A DNA stretch of 64,000 nt from Cordia subcordata (Eukaryota > Streptophyta > Magnoliopsida > Boraginales > Cordiaceae): contig JAPTOF010000001.1 in assembly GCA_028554755.1 (NCBI GenBank), positions 6,740,501 through 6,804,500 of the forward strand, given 5' to 3'. The stretch's first letter is position 1. Every line of letters begins with the position of its first letter. Position numbers and translations under genes: made by a program. The notes beneath the pieces were generated by a model, which made no database searches, was not told the DNA's origin, and saw nothing but the letters and a program-made list of their open reading frames with translations. This document shows positions 10,574 through 24,600 of the stretch, piece after piece.

Positions 10574-13500
10574 ATGGCACCAAAATTCAATTTTTTTGAT
10601 TGGGGTAAAGAAAATAGTAAAGGGACGGTAACACCATTGATAGTGAAAATGAAAAATACCAACTTTTCGATTGTTGAAATTGATGGCCCTGATGCTGCAT
10701 TCAAGCCTGTAGAGAAGAGCCGTGGCAAGAATGCGAAGCAAGTGACATGGGTCTTGCTTCTTAAGGCTAATCGCGCAGTGGGTTGTCTTGCTTGGCTCGC
10801 AACTATTCTGTGGACACTTCTTAGCACAATCAAGAACAGGTTGTTTTTCAGGCAAGGAGTGTCACTAGCAAGTGAAAAGCTAGGCAAAAGCAAACCGCTT
10901 TTCAAAATAATCAAAGCCTTTTTGTTTGCTTCTTTGATCATTCTAGTCTTTGAAGTGTTTGCTTACTTGAAAGGCTGGCATTATTTTGAGAATCCGAATT
11001 TGCATCTTCCATATCATGCTTCTGATGTTCAGGGCTTGTTTCATGTGGTTTATGATGCTTGGTTGGAGTTTCGAGCTAGTTATATTGCACCTTTCGTTCA
11101 AGGTCTTTCGTCCTTCTGTGTTGTCCTGTTCCTTATTCAGTCTCTTGATCGGTTGTTGCTTTGCTTGGGATGTTTGTATATCAAGTGCAAGAAGATTAGC
11201 CCGAGGATTGATGGAGACCCTTTCGGATCAGATGATCTTGAACGATCAAACTGCAATTACCCTATGGTTCTTGTCCAAATTCCAATGTGTAATGAGAGAG
11301 AGGTATTTTGAAGTTTATTTCATCTCATCTGCATTAATCTCACATTTTTCCTAGTGTTGTAATATAGTATGCTTAGGTCTGTGTCAGTGCTATATTTTTC
11401 TGAGGAAGCATTTGTCGAGTTGTTTATGAATTCATATAGTATTTAAGAAACCTTTGCATTGTTTAAATTGTATAAAAATTTATGCTTGGAATACTTTATA
11501 TGAAGCTATAGAGTAAGGAGAGTTTAATCTTAAGCCCATGACCTACAACTTGCTGAGTATCTAAACAAGGAGTTTCAATCAGAGATAGGAGATTTTGTAG
11601 AAATTGGGAAAATCTAGAGGAGCCAAATTAATTTTGCCATGTTAATTTCTCATTGCCTTTTAGTATTAGGAATGATTTCCGCTTGATGCTTTTTCACACA
11701 GGTGCATGAGCTGTCTATCTCAGCTGTCTGTCAACTTGATTGGCCAAAAGATCGTTTACTGATCCAAGTTCTTGATGATTCTGATGATGAGAGCATTCAG
11801 CAGTTGATAAAAGCAGAGGTCGCAAAGTGGAGCCAACGTGGTATCAACATAATCTATAGGCACCGTTTGGTTAGAACTGGCTACAAAGCCGGGAATCTTA
11901 AGTCTGCCATGAGCTGCGACTACATAAAGGATTACGAATATGTTGCAATCTTTGATGCTGATTTCCAGCCAAACTCAGATTTTCTTAAGCAAACAGTTCC
12001 ACATTTTAAGGTCAATATGCTGATTCTCATCTGTTAAGATTTCTGGTTAAACTATGTTTTATGTTATGCTTCATAGGTAATTTCTGTTTCTGCTGCAGGA
12101 TAATCCTGAATTGGGACTGGTTCAGGCTAGATGGGCATTTGTGAACAAGGATGAGAACTTGTTGACTCGTCTTCAAAACATTAACCTATGCTTTCATTTT
12201 GAGGTAGAACAGCAGGTTAATGGGGTCTTCTTGAATTTTTTTGGTTTTAATGGAACTGCTGGTGTTTGGAGGATCAAAGCATTGGAAGAGTCTGGAGGTT
12301 GGCTTGAGAGAACAACTGTAGAAGATATGGACATAGCTGTTCGTGCGCATCTCAATGGTTGGAAGTTTATTTTTCTAAATGATGTTAAGGTAAAATTCTT
12401 GGCTGAAGCTCAAATTCTGCATTTGAATTTCTTATTTTCTCAACAAACCGAAGAAAAAGTATCAGTAAATTTAATGTTCTTAATTCTGTCTGGACACAAA
12501 GTATATGAAGGAGTGATTTTGATGTAAATATACATATTTTCACCCAACTTGACAAGCTAATCACTGGAGGTATAGATAAGGGTATCCACTTAACTGTAAC
12601 AAATATACTTATCAACTCTTTCTTCTGACAATGAAGCTTTTCTTTTTTTATGTTAAGGTTAACTCTGATGTGCCACTAACAGGACATCCCTTCGTTTCAA
12701 ATTCAGAAACATAAATACGGCCAAGGTTCAAGAAGTATTCTTAAGGGGTTTAGCTAAAAGAATCTAAATTTAGGCTGGAGAAATGCAACAAATGATGAGA
12801 ATGTTACAGTTGCAAGTTCCCTGTTTTTTCAAGTAGTTGTTTTGTACTGGAAAATCTCTCTGTTCATAAATTATTTTTCTCTGAAGCATTCTTAAGATGG
12901 AGGACTCTGAATGCATAATTTTGTTTGCTTTCTTATTGAAGAGTCCATTAGGTTCATGCTGTTTAGGAAATTCTTCGTGTATTCATAGTGAGCTAGGGAA
13001 AAGGAGAGATGAGAGAAAGAAGAGAAAAACAATGAATTATGCCTTGAAGTTGGGATTTGGGGACGAGTCCTTTTTGTCAAATTAAAATTGGAGTCCTGGT
13101 CACTACGAGTCTTTTTTGTCAAATTAAAATTGGAATTGGAGTCCTGGTCACTTTATCACCTATTTGATCTAATTTGAATTACTCCAGGTCCTTTGTGAAG
13201 TTCCCGAGTCTTTTGAGGCTTACAGGAAGCAACAGCATCGATGGCATTCTGGTCCTATGCAACTTTTTCGGCTGTGCCTCCCAGCTATCATATCTTCCAA
13301 GGTACATCTGGATCTTGTGCTTATCCTTTTAAACAGGTTTTTAGTAATCAATGTAAATTATACTAATGATTGTGCACAATTTGTTGCAGATATCAATATG
13401 GAAGAAAGCAAACTTGATATTTATATTCTTCTTGTTGAGAAAGCTTATCCTTCCGTTTTATTCATTCACATTATTCTGCGTGATTCTTCCTTTAACAATG

Positions 13501-14034
13501 TTCGTTCCAGAGGCTGAGCTCCCTATGTGGGTTGTTTGCTATGTGCCCATTCTTATGACATTTCTCAACATTCTTCCAGCACTAAAATCCATCCCCTTCA
13601 TTGCACCGTATCTCCTTTTTGAGAACACCATGTCGGTTACCAAATTCAATGCAATGGTGTCTGGGCTGTTTCAACTTGGTAGTTCATACGAATGGGTTGT
13701 CACTAAGAAGGCCGGAAGGTCTTCAGAGTCTGACTTACTAGCTGCTGTGGAAAAGGATACAAGAGCAGTCAGCGAACTGCAGATAATGAAAGGAGCTTCA
13801 GAAAGTGAACTTTGTGAACTGAACCGGTTGAAGGATTCAAAAGAACCACCGGCCATCCCTGCTAAAAAGACCAACAAAATATACAGAAAAGAGCTAGCAC
13901 TTGCTTTCCTCCTGCTAACAGCCTCAGTCAGAAGCCTTTTATCTGCGCACGGCCTCCATTTCTACTATCTACTATTCCAAGGGGTAACCTTCCTCCTCGT
14001 TGGCCTTGATCTAATAGGGGAGCAGATAAGCTAA
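10574..14034 (+). CDS. CSLC5: Xyloglucan glycosyltransferase, cellulose-synthase-like C (CSLC5)
   Basis: Five exons (10574-11302, 11702-12010, 12099-12389, 13188-13301, 13390-14034) join in phase 0 to give 695 residues, normal for CSLC. It is a Golgi multi-pass membrane GT2 enzyme that makes the beta-1,4-glucan backbone of xyloglucan from UDP-glucose. Visible catalytic motifs: DDSDD (268-272), DAD (328-330), ED in TTVEDMD (421-422) and QQHRW (458-462). Hydrophobic segments flank the catalytic loop on both sides. The C-terminus ends in LIGEQIS, as is usual for CSLC. The N-terminal stretch [20 protein letters not shown] and the [14 protein letters not shown] segment match my recollection of Arabidopsis CSLC5 better than CSLC4, 6 or 12. 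All junctions are GT-AG. The neighbours support the CSLC5/CSLC8 assignment by synteny. Nothing is broken. Confidence 0.95.
13065..13152 (+). repeat. Imperfect tandem duplication in CSLC5 intron 3
   Basis: Two units of about 42-46 bp each start GAGTCYTTTTTGTCAAATTA and end GAGTCCTGGTCACT. They lie just upstream of the exon 4 acceptor at 13187 and are noncoding. Confidence 0.7.
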
Positions 14035-17000
14035 TGAAGAAGCAGAGCTACATTCAGCAAAAATGTCCTGCCACATTTTGGTTGCACACTCTTCATACTT
14101 GCCGCATCAGAAATTTGTTCCAGACACACGATCGAGGCAATCAGGTCCTTCTTCACTTGTGGGATTGCCTCTAAGAAGTGCAACCAGTAAAATTTAGTGT
14201 TTATATAACATTCACTGAGTGCAATAAGAAGTTCCTATATCATGTAAATCACTGTATACCATTTTTTTGGGAACCATTTTTATGTCATTTCATAGAGGAA
14301 TATGGTCATTATAGTCTTCCACAGATAGTCAATTATTGTTGCAATAAGAAATAGTTGCAGGTTAAAATTTTTTCCTGGTTTCCTCTTCTCAAACTCTTTA
14401 ATTTGTTTAACCATCCTTGGCTTTCCATTGTCACTCTATTATTTATTTGGTCAATGATATATTAAATTACTTCTGTGATCAAGTAATTGTATGTGAACCT
14501 ATGGTATCATAATGTTTGCTAATCTCTTAAGGCTAAAACTAAAAACTTTGCACCATTAATTGACACAAGAAGACAACGACTTACATTCTTACAAATTAGT
14601 CGAAATTATAAGACTATTGCATTACAATAAGGTCTAGCATTCAACTGTTCATTAATTCTAAATCTCTCGTACAGCCCGCTCATATTTTCATAAATTACAA
14701 GATTGTTAAATTTTAAGGCAAATTTAACATGTAATTTTGACAAAATATTTGGACGATACAAAAGAAGTTTTTTGAAATTTGGAGTAAAAGACAAAACATA
14801 ACCAGCCCCCTCCAACTTCCCTTTGGACCTCTGGTATTGCAAGTACATTTCTTGTTGTTGGATGCAAACGTCTGCTAGTTTAAAAAAGGTGTCGGCAGCC
14901 CAAAAGAGTTCCAAAGAAACCATGAATCTTGAATGAAAGTTCAGCTAATAATAACTTTGTAACTTCCACTTCCAAAAATTGGATTTTTTTTTTAAGGGAA
15001 CACAAATCTTTTGTGGGATTTGCACAATCTGAGCTTAGTATATGATTGCGTGTGGAGGCAGTATTTAGAATTTTTTTAAAGGAAAAAAAAGAAGAAGAAG
15101 AAGAAAATAAAAGAAAATTGGGCATACCAATGAACTGACCTGCTATATGCGTGGTCCCACCATATATAAATTTGTCATGACAACTAACAACAGATTGTGT
15201 TTTGACAGGCTAACTGCAAATCCAGTGGCATGTTGCATTCTTTTGCAGATATTTCCTAAGAAAAATAACATGATTTTTTTTTTCTTTTTTATAGAGACGT
15301 TAAACTTATTAAGTATATATCATTCATCGCTATAAAAGTTCTGAATTTAGGTATTTTCGCTATTATTTGTTTATAATTTGTATAGTTTAAATCTTGCTTA
15401 CATGTGAAAAGGCGTGTTAAATATATAAGTTTCGTTATTATAATTTGATTTCTCACATACATAGTTCAAAATTCTTGTAACATGTAATGGAGCGTATTAG
15501 TCTTCCAACTTATTACATTAAATACATTAGAAGTGGCAATTGGAGCAAACTTCCTGGTTTTATTCCGATTCTTACGCTTGGCCGTTGGCGTGGGGAAATG
15601 AACGTAGAAGGTTACTTGATTCCTTGTATTTGGGATTACCAAATGAACTAATTTGTCAAATGACCAAAATGTCTTTTCAAAACACAACATGTCAATGATA
15701 ACAAAAGAATTATTGTTTTTTGTCGTTTTCATGATTTATAAAATTTGAATAGTATTTAATTTGTTTATTTATTAATATCATAATATTATTAACAAAGTAT
15801 ATGTTGGTAAATTCCAGAATAGGTCGGATCATTTTCATTCACAGACATCATAAGAGTTTTGTTTACTAGCTGATTCTTTAGATTCATCATGCATGAGATT
15901 CTTGTCCCAAATTAGTAAGGGATGACAATGGGGTAGAATAAGCACAAAGTGTGCTTATCTTGACTTCATATCTGTTATTAAAATTTGTGTTCGTACTTTT
16001 ACCCTATATTTGATATTTTAAATAATTTCCTGACACTATTTCTGTCCTAATTGGATAAAAGAATTGTGCTTTTGTTACTTATGATTCAACAAAGTCAATA
16101 GATAGAATAATGTCTTAGTTGTTAAAAAATAAAATTGAATAATATAAAAATTGTTCCAAAAAATTAATATACGAGCATAAATAACTATTACTAAATCCAA
16201 ATATAAACCTATAAGTTGGACAAAAAGTATAACAAACTAAAATATAAATAAGTTGTACAAAGATATTATGCGAGGTGTTCATGGAAAGACTTCGCGGGTG
16301 TTTGGCTTTGCTTATTTTGGATGCTTATAAAGACCTAAAAAAAATACCCTCTTACATACTTTTTTTACTGTTTAGGTACTAATAAAAACATCCTCTTCAA
16401 CTTTGACAAAATAAGATAAAAAAATAAATAATATTTAATTTTTATTTGAAGCTGAGACATGTGACTTTAAGAGTAACTTTATTATTCTTCTGCATATTCC
16501 ACATACGTAACGATAATGGGGAGCATTAATTATGCACTCACTTTCAAGTATTCGGTTGCGCAGAATTCTGTTGCAAGAATTGTGGTTGTGAAACTTTCTT
16601 TGTGTATCAGAAGAATTATTTTGTACGTTTTTCTGTAACGTCATAATATTAAAAAACAATTGAAATTTAAAAATTTTTAATCTCAATTGTAAGTTTAAAA
16701 GTGACATCACTACAATACATACTTTGTTAGTCAGATAACCAATGCCAAAAGGAACTAGTCATAAGCCACGATGACAAGGAAAATTTTGCGTTATAAAATT
16801 CGACATTTTTATGAGCCCACATAATTAGGGTGTAGATCAATTGGCCAATGGTGAAGGAAAGACTAACCCCCGTCACACAAGAAAGAAATAGTGAGCATTG
16901 GAATTTTAGGGGCAGGTGCCTCCATCACCCTTTCAATAACATAGCATAAAAATAAATGTCGTTTGCCCTTGACATCAAAGCATTGCCACATTGTGGTGGT

Positions 17001-17797
17001 AGATAAATTTGTACAAGCAGTTCCTTTCGTATCATTCCTCGGAAGCCTTCTGAGCAAATCCAGTGATTCTTTGATGAGATGGCATTCCAAAGAAAAATTT
17101 AGACTGTGATCGGCTAACCAATCTACACACTTGTCGATTTATACATATACATATATATAGTGTGTGTGTTAAAACCTAATAAAAAGAAAGGATGTAATTG
17201 TTGGAACCAAATTTTTTAAGAGCTATGTTCGACTCGAGCAGGGCAGAAGCAGGACATCATCTCCAATTCACATCAACTGAAACCAAACTAAGTCTTATAC
17301 TGAAGTCAGTTAAATGAATTTAACGAACTACTCATCCCTGCTGAGAGCCATATCTTCCTTTAGCTGTGTTTGTATCTTAATGAATATGACTGAAAATAAT
17401 CTGCAAATATAGAAGTTCAATCTAAGAAAGTCGATCAGTGTACTAAAAATGTGGCTGCAATTCATCCCCCGGAACATAGTCCACTTTAGCTATTCTTGAT
17501 CTTACTTTGGAAAATATATGCTACACATAGGTACAAGCTGGTAAACAATACAAATAAAATTGGAGGCTGCAGAATCCTTTTTCATGCAATAATTTCGTTT
17601 TGGTAAGTAAGTATGGAAGTCAATATGTATCTACTTCTGTCTTGTTGTGCTGAAAATCCAAAGCTGAGAAACTCCTTTGGGTAATCTTGATGCTTCTGTG
17701 GAATGAAACGATTACTTGCCCAGCATAAAAAAGCAATCTTGACGCTTCTGTGGGGTATTTACCAGTAGGAGCGAAATTTCTTGATACGAGTAGTGGA
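14035..17797. other. Intergenic region between CSLC5 and CNGC (convergent 3' ends)
   Basis: The genes on either side are transcribed toward this region, so it holds both 3' UTRs. I see no further gene. A decayed GTGTTTGGCTTTGCTTATTTT stretch near 16300 resembles a MITE end. Confidence 0.6.
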
Positions 17798-20700
17798 TCA
17801 TTCATCATCCGGTTCAGCTGAGAAGTCTGGCTCTTCTGGCTTCTGCAACTTGGGCAATTCAACATCCTTGACTTTTTGAACTCCTCGCCTTGTATTTGCA
17901 GCAAATCGTGAAGCGAGTATTGTAACTCCCAGGTGTTGTCTAACCTGAGAAGTATTTGCAGACGCGGTGTTGCTAGCATTCTCTTCCTGGTCATTTTCAT
18001 CGACAAACTGCTCAACTAGATCCAAAGAGAATGATTCTCTTATACTGAGGTCTCTGTACATCATTCTCTTCTTACATCGACGCCAAGCAGCCTGAATGAA
18101 ACAGGCAGCCCATGTCCTCCAGTGATGAGAATAGTACCGAAATGTGTGCTGTAGCTTCTTGCTGTGGAGACGTCTGAATTGATTCGCGACAAACTTGAGA
18201 TCTTCTGCTCTCAATGCGAAAGCTTCTACTTCAGTAAGAGCCCTCACCGTTCTGGTGGAAGAAGGCAAATTAGAAGCAGATTTTGGGAGTAGTGCCCAAG
18301 CCAGCAGTTCCTCTCCACAGAAGTCACCTGGTTTCAAAGTGATCGAATTGAAGAAACCTGTTCGGCCTCCATTTGTAGTCGAACTCTCTAGTGTACCTCT
18401 GATGATAAAGAGCATTTCTGTAACAGGATCACCCTCCCGAACTATGAAGTTACCCTGGGTACTTAAAGAAGACACAAGCCGCTCGCATATAGCATCAAGC
18501 AACAAATCATCCATCTGTGAGAAAAAGGGGACCTGGATTCGATGAAGTTTAATTAATACACACACTTGTGCACAAGAGGCTCAAAGACTATGTGTGCTCA
18601 CTTGTGAGTCAAACAAGCTTCAAAATTAAGTCCTCTAATCAAGCATGGCTTGTGTAAGCAGGAAGCAGAAGTTCAAAACCAAAATCCTCTAGCCTAGGCA
18701 GATATTACTTTCAGTAGATAAATGAAAAAGCTATGCTATTGAAGCATCACTTTTATCACCTCCAATGAAGAAATCAGTGTTAACAAAGGCGAGGAGAAAA
18801 ACTACTTGTGGATCATAGAGAGTACGAGTATGGAATAAATTGCTATGCATCCAGGGGAAGAAACACAACCCTCCTTGTGATCCGCAGTGGTTACTTCCAC
18901 AAAAAAGTTGTAAACCAGGTGCATCATGTTGTGATACTATCATACTAGAAGAGATTTGAATTTTAGAGCATCTTACACGTCGAACAAGGTCCAAACATAA
19001 ATGTCGCTGTATATCACGACAAAGATCTGCAGGCAATGCACGCAGGATAGATTCTTCATCAACACCTCGCGTTGCAAGCCATTTATACTGTACAAAGCGC
19101 CTGACACGTTGCCGCAAATCTTGTGGAAGTTGGCGATGCCTCATCCATTCCTCTGTATCGCGTCGCTTCAACCTCCACTCCTCGAGCCTCACAGTGATAG
19201 ATTGCAGATAGGTCTGCATTATACATGAAAATGAGCCCTCAAACTTGAAAGAGTAAGAATAGTTACTCAATTAGAGCAAGTAAACAAGTGAAATTATTTC
19301 AACAACAAAATGGAGATTAGTAAACTATTTAGCAGTCGCTGTAATCATTGCAAGCTCATAATCTCTCTCCTTTTGTTGCAAGCTCACTCTTTAAATTTAC
19401 ATTTTTCAAAATCATATGAGAATTAAGCGGATTTTCTTAATGTAAAGCATTTGATCAAGTATAACGGCAAGAAAAGAAGTCATATCTGAGAAAGAATAGT
19501 TTTCTAGTTTATACATCCCACAATTGATTCTCAAAAGCTTTAGAACCATACTTAACCAAGGAATCTATTCTAAAGCAATAAATCAGCTTATGGCTCTCAC
19601 AGAAGTTATTTTCTTCTAACTGGATGTCAGAAAATCCCCAGAATAGGAATGCACTGTCGGTTATACTTATTCCAGATTGAATTAAAAGATACAGATAGTT
19701 TCCAAGTACCTGCATGTTTCCTATTAAATGTGCAAACAGAACAAGACCAAAGATGGCAATGAGTATGGCAAATAAGGTTTCTCCAACGAATGTACTTGTG
19801 GCCAATGTCTGGCCATAAGAACTGCAATATCCAATCAGCAGAAGCCAGTCAATGAAATTGCATCAAATTACCAGTACTGAGAAAGTAACAAGATTTTAAT
19901 ACCAAGTAAAAAGTATTGTTGCATCTTTTTTGGTGTTTCGCTGATCATAAGCATTATACCAGACAATGAAATATCAAATATGAGCAATTGTGATGTAATC
20001 CAATCTAGGACAATGTATGGCATTCTTGGAGACTGTACCTTAGGTTCTGTAAACCCCACCATAAGCAGTAGAGGTATTTCTCAAGAAAGTCAACAGATAA
20101 AACATTGTTTGTTACTACATTTCCAAATATTCCGTAATTGAAAAACGAGGTATCATCAGGATTGCAGGTATTGAAAACAAGCGTGCCATTTGCCCATGTC
20201 CTCCTGTCATCATGCTCCAAAGTGCCACAATCCAGATAACGAAGAGAGCACTTTATAGGACTGAATTCCTGTCTGCAAGCTGATTTCCAGCATGTTGCGT
20301 GCCGTTCAATTGACAATAAATACCATGAAGCCCCTAAGATCTGCAAAGAAAAGAAGCTTAATCATTGCAAAGTGAACTAGGAGAGAGATAGACGGCAAGC
20401 CCCTGGGATGTATCACATACGAGCTACATAAGGAGAAGAAACAAAACCACAAGAAGCAACATACATGGCTTGCGAGCATGTAGAGTAGCAGATTGTACGC
20501 AGCCCCAGCCCAAGCTGTTTTCGTGACAACTCCTGTGGCTTTGATAATTTGAGAACTCAATGGGAAAATGAGATAGAATCTGGGAACATACTGGAGCAGA
20601 ACTATCAGTACAACGGCATTGTTGGTGTGATCAGAATGGGAGCTTCTAATTGCTGGAATGATGAACCATATAACGATCTGCCCTCAATGAAATACACAAT

Positions 20701-21686
20701 TGAATAAATTCAAGGTCTTCAGATAGAAAATCTAGAAAATGGAAGTACATAGGAGTTCAATAAACAAAATAGTACAATGCTAAGCGACACCCACAACATA
20801 GTGTACAAATTTGAGGAGCTGATGATGTCAACTTCAAGTGGAGATAATCTTTCATTCAATATTTAGGTTTTCATCACTAGGCTTATATCATTGACATCCA
20901 TATTACATCATTTTTCAGGGGTCAGGCGTTGGTTTACTAGCAATGTTTTGCCCGCAAATGCAGCAATGTATATAGGTTATATAGCAAAAATTTTTGTCAT
21001 GGGGAAGAAAACTTCAAGTACCTGAGGAAGAGGGAGTGCTGCAATCAAATCAAGGAAGAAATCCGACTTCAAGTATCTTCTTGCAATCAACTTATGATCC
21101 ATAACAAGCTCACCTCTGCCAAACACCCTTGAGCTTGGCGATACGTATGCAATCCGGAACTTCATAAATATATGCAACACGTAGAATATGTCAGCAATAG
21201 TCCTGAAACAGGTTACAACAATCCCCAGATTCAAATCCGTTGTCATACACGAAGAATTGCTACTGCCATCATTCATTACTGTAGGGAGGTAGAAAAACAA
21301 AGGGTCGACGAAAAGCGCCACCAAACAAAAGAACAAGAAAATCCTGTTCCATTGCAAGACAATTTCACTTCCAGGGTCAAGAATCCATTTATTTTCATCT
21401 GCCTCAGAATCTTCTGGAAAAACTTTAGACCTCCCAAACTTAGGTGTCCCACCTGTCTTAGTCTTGTCACTGAATCCTCCATCAGATTTCAACAGAGGTG
21501 TTGAAGCTTTGAACACCGGCAACTGATTCTTTTCCCAGGAAGAAAGTTCAAGATTTTGCTTTTCATCATTGTAAAACCTGTAAATTTCCAGAGCCATTGA
21601 TCAAAACAGAAAGCAAAATACAGGGCAGAGAAAACAAAAGGGCATTGGACTACTTACCTCACTGTCTTCTCTTTCTTCAACTCCAT
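17798..21686 (-). CDS. CNGC14: Cyclic nucleotide-gated cation channel, group III (CNGC14/CNGC17 clade)
   Basis: Seven exons on the minus strand (21658-21686, 21022-21577, 20465-20677, 20039-20340, 19710-19821, 18977-19213, 17798-18532) encode 727 residues. The first exon is only 29 bp and gives MELKKEKTVR, spliced into FYNDEKQ; the internal Met at 21597 is an intronic artefact. CNGCs are plasma-membrane Ca2+-permeable tetramers. Visible parts: six membrane segments from about residue 85; the pore loop WWGLQNLSSYGQT (selectivity triplet 370-372); the conserved linker TYLQSITVRLEEWRLKRRDTEEW-type stretch; the cyclic-nucleotide-binding domain with its phosphate cassette (552-574, PGDFCGEELLAWALLP then LPSSTRTVRA); and an IQ calmodulin-binding motif (about 625-642, ACFIQAAWRR). 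The N-terminal half resembles CNGC14 and the C-terminal half CNGC17. Synteny with At2g24610 favours CNGC14. Confidence 0.92.
21658..21686 (-). other. CNGC14: 29-bp first coding exon of the CNGC gene
   Basis: The ATG at 21686 opens nine codons plus two bases (MELKKEKTV and AG), followed by donor GTAAGT. An 80-bp intron ends at acceptor TTACAG, and the next exon supplies G to complete Arg, then FYNDEKQ. The reconstructed MELKKEKTVRFYNDEKQ start matches the family N-terminus. Confidence 0.9.
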
Positions 21687-24600
21687 AAGCTTTCAATTTA
21701 GGCTCACATATGTTTAATGAGTTTCAATGCCTTTAATTTTAGGCTAGTGTAATTCAATAAATGGATCCATGCTATGACAATAAGTTGTTAGTAGACAGTG
21801 AGTAGCTGATTTTTAATAACTTTTTTGGGTTGGCAACAGAATGCTTTCTGTTAGAAAATTAATGCCATGGTTGCAATTAGTTTTAAAAAAAAAATATGGA
21901 AGTTAAAAGGTGGCTTAAATGGAGAGTAAAAACTGCAGTGGTGGAAATGTTCACGGTAGGAAGGGTTGGTCATGGATGCTAAACTGAGCTGAAACTATGT
22001 TGTTTACAGTATTTTCTGCACAGTTGACTCTCATTAACATAGTTCATGATATATTATCAAACATTGATTATTTTTATAATTCCTAATCTTTTAATTTTTT
22101 ATAATGAAAGTTCGATTCTTGTGATTGTTACTTTTTTTTTTTTTTTTTTAACTTGGTTAGTGTTCTAATTAAAATCACGCTTGCACACGAAAGGGAGGGT
22201 AATACAATGTCTTTGGACTTCTTCAGGTGATCAACAAGGGGAAAATAACTGAAATTGAGAGAGAGAGGGGAAGACGTGAGGGCCATGAAAAGAATAATAA
22301 ATGCAATAAAGAAAGCCAAAACGGAACGAAGGCTGACACTGCAGACGAGGGAGAGATACTGTTGCTTTTTCGGAAGCAGATTTTCTTGGGGGAACTTTTC
22401 TGACTTTTTCGCTTAGAATCTCTAGTAGACCACGAGGACCATTCCAATTGGGAGCCATGTAGACGATGACTTGTTGAATATTGTCTCATACTTGGAGGCA
22501 TGATCCTCCATTTTTTTTTTTTTTTTTAAACTTAATGAAGACTTTTCTAGTAGGAAAAAGAATATGGAGAGAATTTATCTCAAAATTTTTTGCATAGAAA
22601 ATAAGTAACACATTACTGTACGACAAGGCCTAGTATGTATATAATCTCAGTTTCAACACCATTTTTCATGTTAATACAGAGTAAAAGTTATCTGAAGTCC
22701 TTTGAATAGAGCAATTAAAGTAGTAACTGAAAATAATGACAATTTTTTCTTCAACGAGGTGAACCTATATTAAATTGTGATAATTTTTTTTTTTTAAAAA
22801 AGATACATTTCTATGATTATCTTTTTTTAAAAAAAAAGAAAAGATATTTTACTCAAAATAAAATTCATAATTTGTCATTTAATAGGTGAGTAAAAGAATA
22901 ATGACAAATTTTTTTCTCGTCTAAGAATAATGACAACTGAGACGCACATTTTCTTCTCCGTGTTGAAAGGGAACAAGTCAAAGTAGCCACGTGAGGACGA
23001 GAGTATCATATCGACAGCTGGAAAGTAATAATAGCACAACCAATTTCTGCAAATTACGTTCTGAGAACGTCAAAGTCTGACTTGCACGTTTGGGTAAAAA
23101 CTTGGGGATCAAATATTATATCTTTGTTGCCGAGAGGGCCGAATTAAAAAAATCAGGATGATTTTGTATCACAAAATTTATAACATTGCGGACTGACTGG
23201 CTAGGAATGTTAAAATCGATGCCATTCCCCACTGATTGGATGCTTTGTCACCCTAGAGGTCTCTTTAACATCTTGTACTTTGTTTTCGAAACTAAGGGTG
23301 TTGGTGATTCATTGTATTAGCCAAAAAAAAAAAAAAGAAGAAGAAGAAAAAAAAAGAAATCGATACAAAATACTTGGAACTCCTAAGAATTTATCTAAAG
23401 TAGGTTAAGTTTTCCCGTGTCTCAAAGTCTCTGTTAATTCCCTTTATTTTCTGAATCAAGCACCATATCCCCTTAGAAAAGCAAAATACATGTGACGCTT
23501 CAGAAAGTAGGGCGACTTATGCGAGAGTTTTATAAATTAGAGTAAAGTTATTAAAGAATTTCTGTAACATGCAGGGGGAAGAAAAAGGTTCGATGCACCT
23601 TAAGCAAACCGTAACGAGTGTAATATATATTTTACTCGATATCATATTGCAGTTCTGTTACATTAAACAAAAAGAGAGAATCTCCTGAGCCATGTGTTAA
23701 GTCATTTTTACATCCAAAAGTCTCAAAGTTAATTAAAGCGAAAAGAAAAAGAAAAAAAAAAAAAAAACACACACACACACACACGCGACTAATAAAGCCT
23801 TCCGGTGGCGAAAAATCTACCCAAGTCTGCATTGGTGCTTGGAAGTTGGTATGAAGAGCATATATGAAGAGCATATCCTCAGAATCCAAATTGTTGAGTT
23901 TCTATAATCATCATTCGTTCTAATAATTCTTTAATTTCAGTTGATATGCGAAAATAATTTCATAATCCCAAGAAAATAATTACCGTTAACAAACCTCCTT
24001 CCGTGTGGAAACAAATAACGCAGTACGACAACCCTATAAAAAATAGACTCACTTTACTTTCTATTTGTTTCAAATTATAAGCCTATTTTTATCTTGAAAG
24101 AATAGTTAACTTACTAGTTCCTTTATATACCCCGACTCAATGTATAGCTTTATAAACAAATATTCACCATTAATTAATCAACTAATTACCACTAAAATGA
24201 ATCATCTAATCAACAGGGAATATTATTAAAAAGAAAAAGACTAAACAAAATTTATAACTCGAACTATATGCACAAGACTTGCTAAAATATTATTTGAAGC
24301 AAATAGACGCTTCAAGGATTTTGAACATTAAAGAAGCATTATCTTTGGTTGTGCATTCAAAGATTTATTTGAAACAAATAGATGTTTTAAAGATTTAGAT
24401 CCTCTCATCACTTTGAGATACCATAACTCAATTAAGATTATCATATATTAACTATTTTCTCATATTTACATGAGAGAAATCTTAATCATTTATGTACATT
24501 TCACATCATCTCAACCATTCATGATAGTCAAATTTCAGCCAAAAATCATTTTTTTTTAATGTTTTCCATCACATTATCCTCCTTTTCTGAGATTTTAATG

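Noticed and set aside
10462..10941. Antisense frame of 159 codons over CSLC5 exon 1
   Set aside because: It is a shadow of the real CSLC5 frame and has no domain.
20977..21021. Extension of CNGC exon 2 as VLEVFFPMTKIFAI
   Set aside because: It reads through a GT donor; the spliced continuation IVIWFIIPAIRSSH matches the channel family.
22223..22501. Minus-strand frames upstream of CNGC
   Set aside because: Low-complexity, no recognisable domain, and two overlapping frames of similar length.
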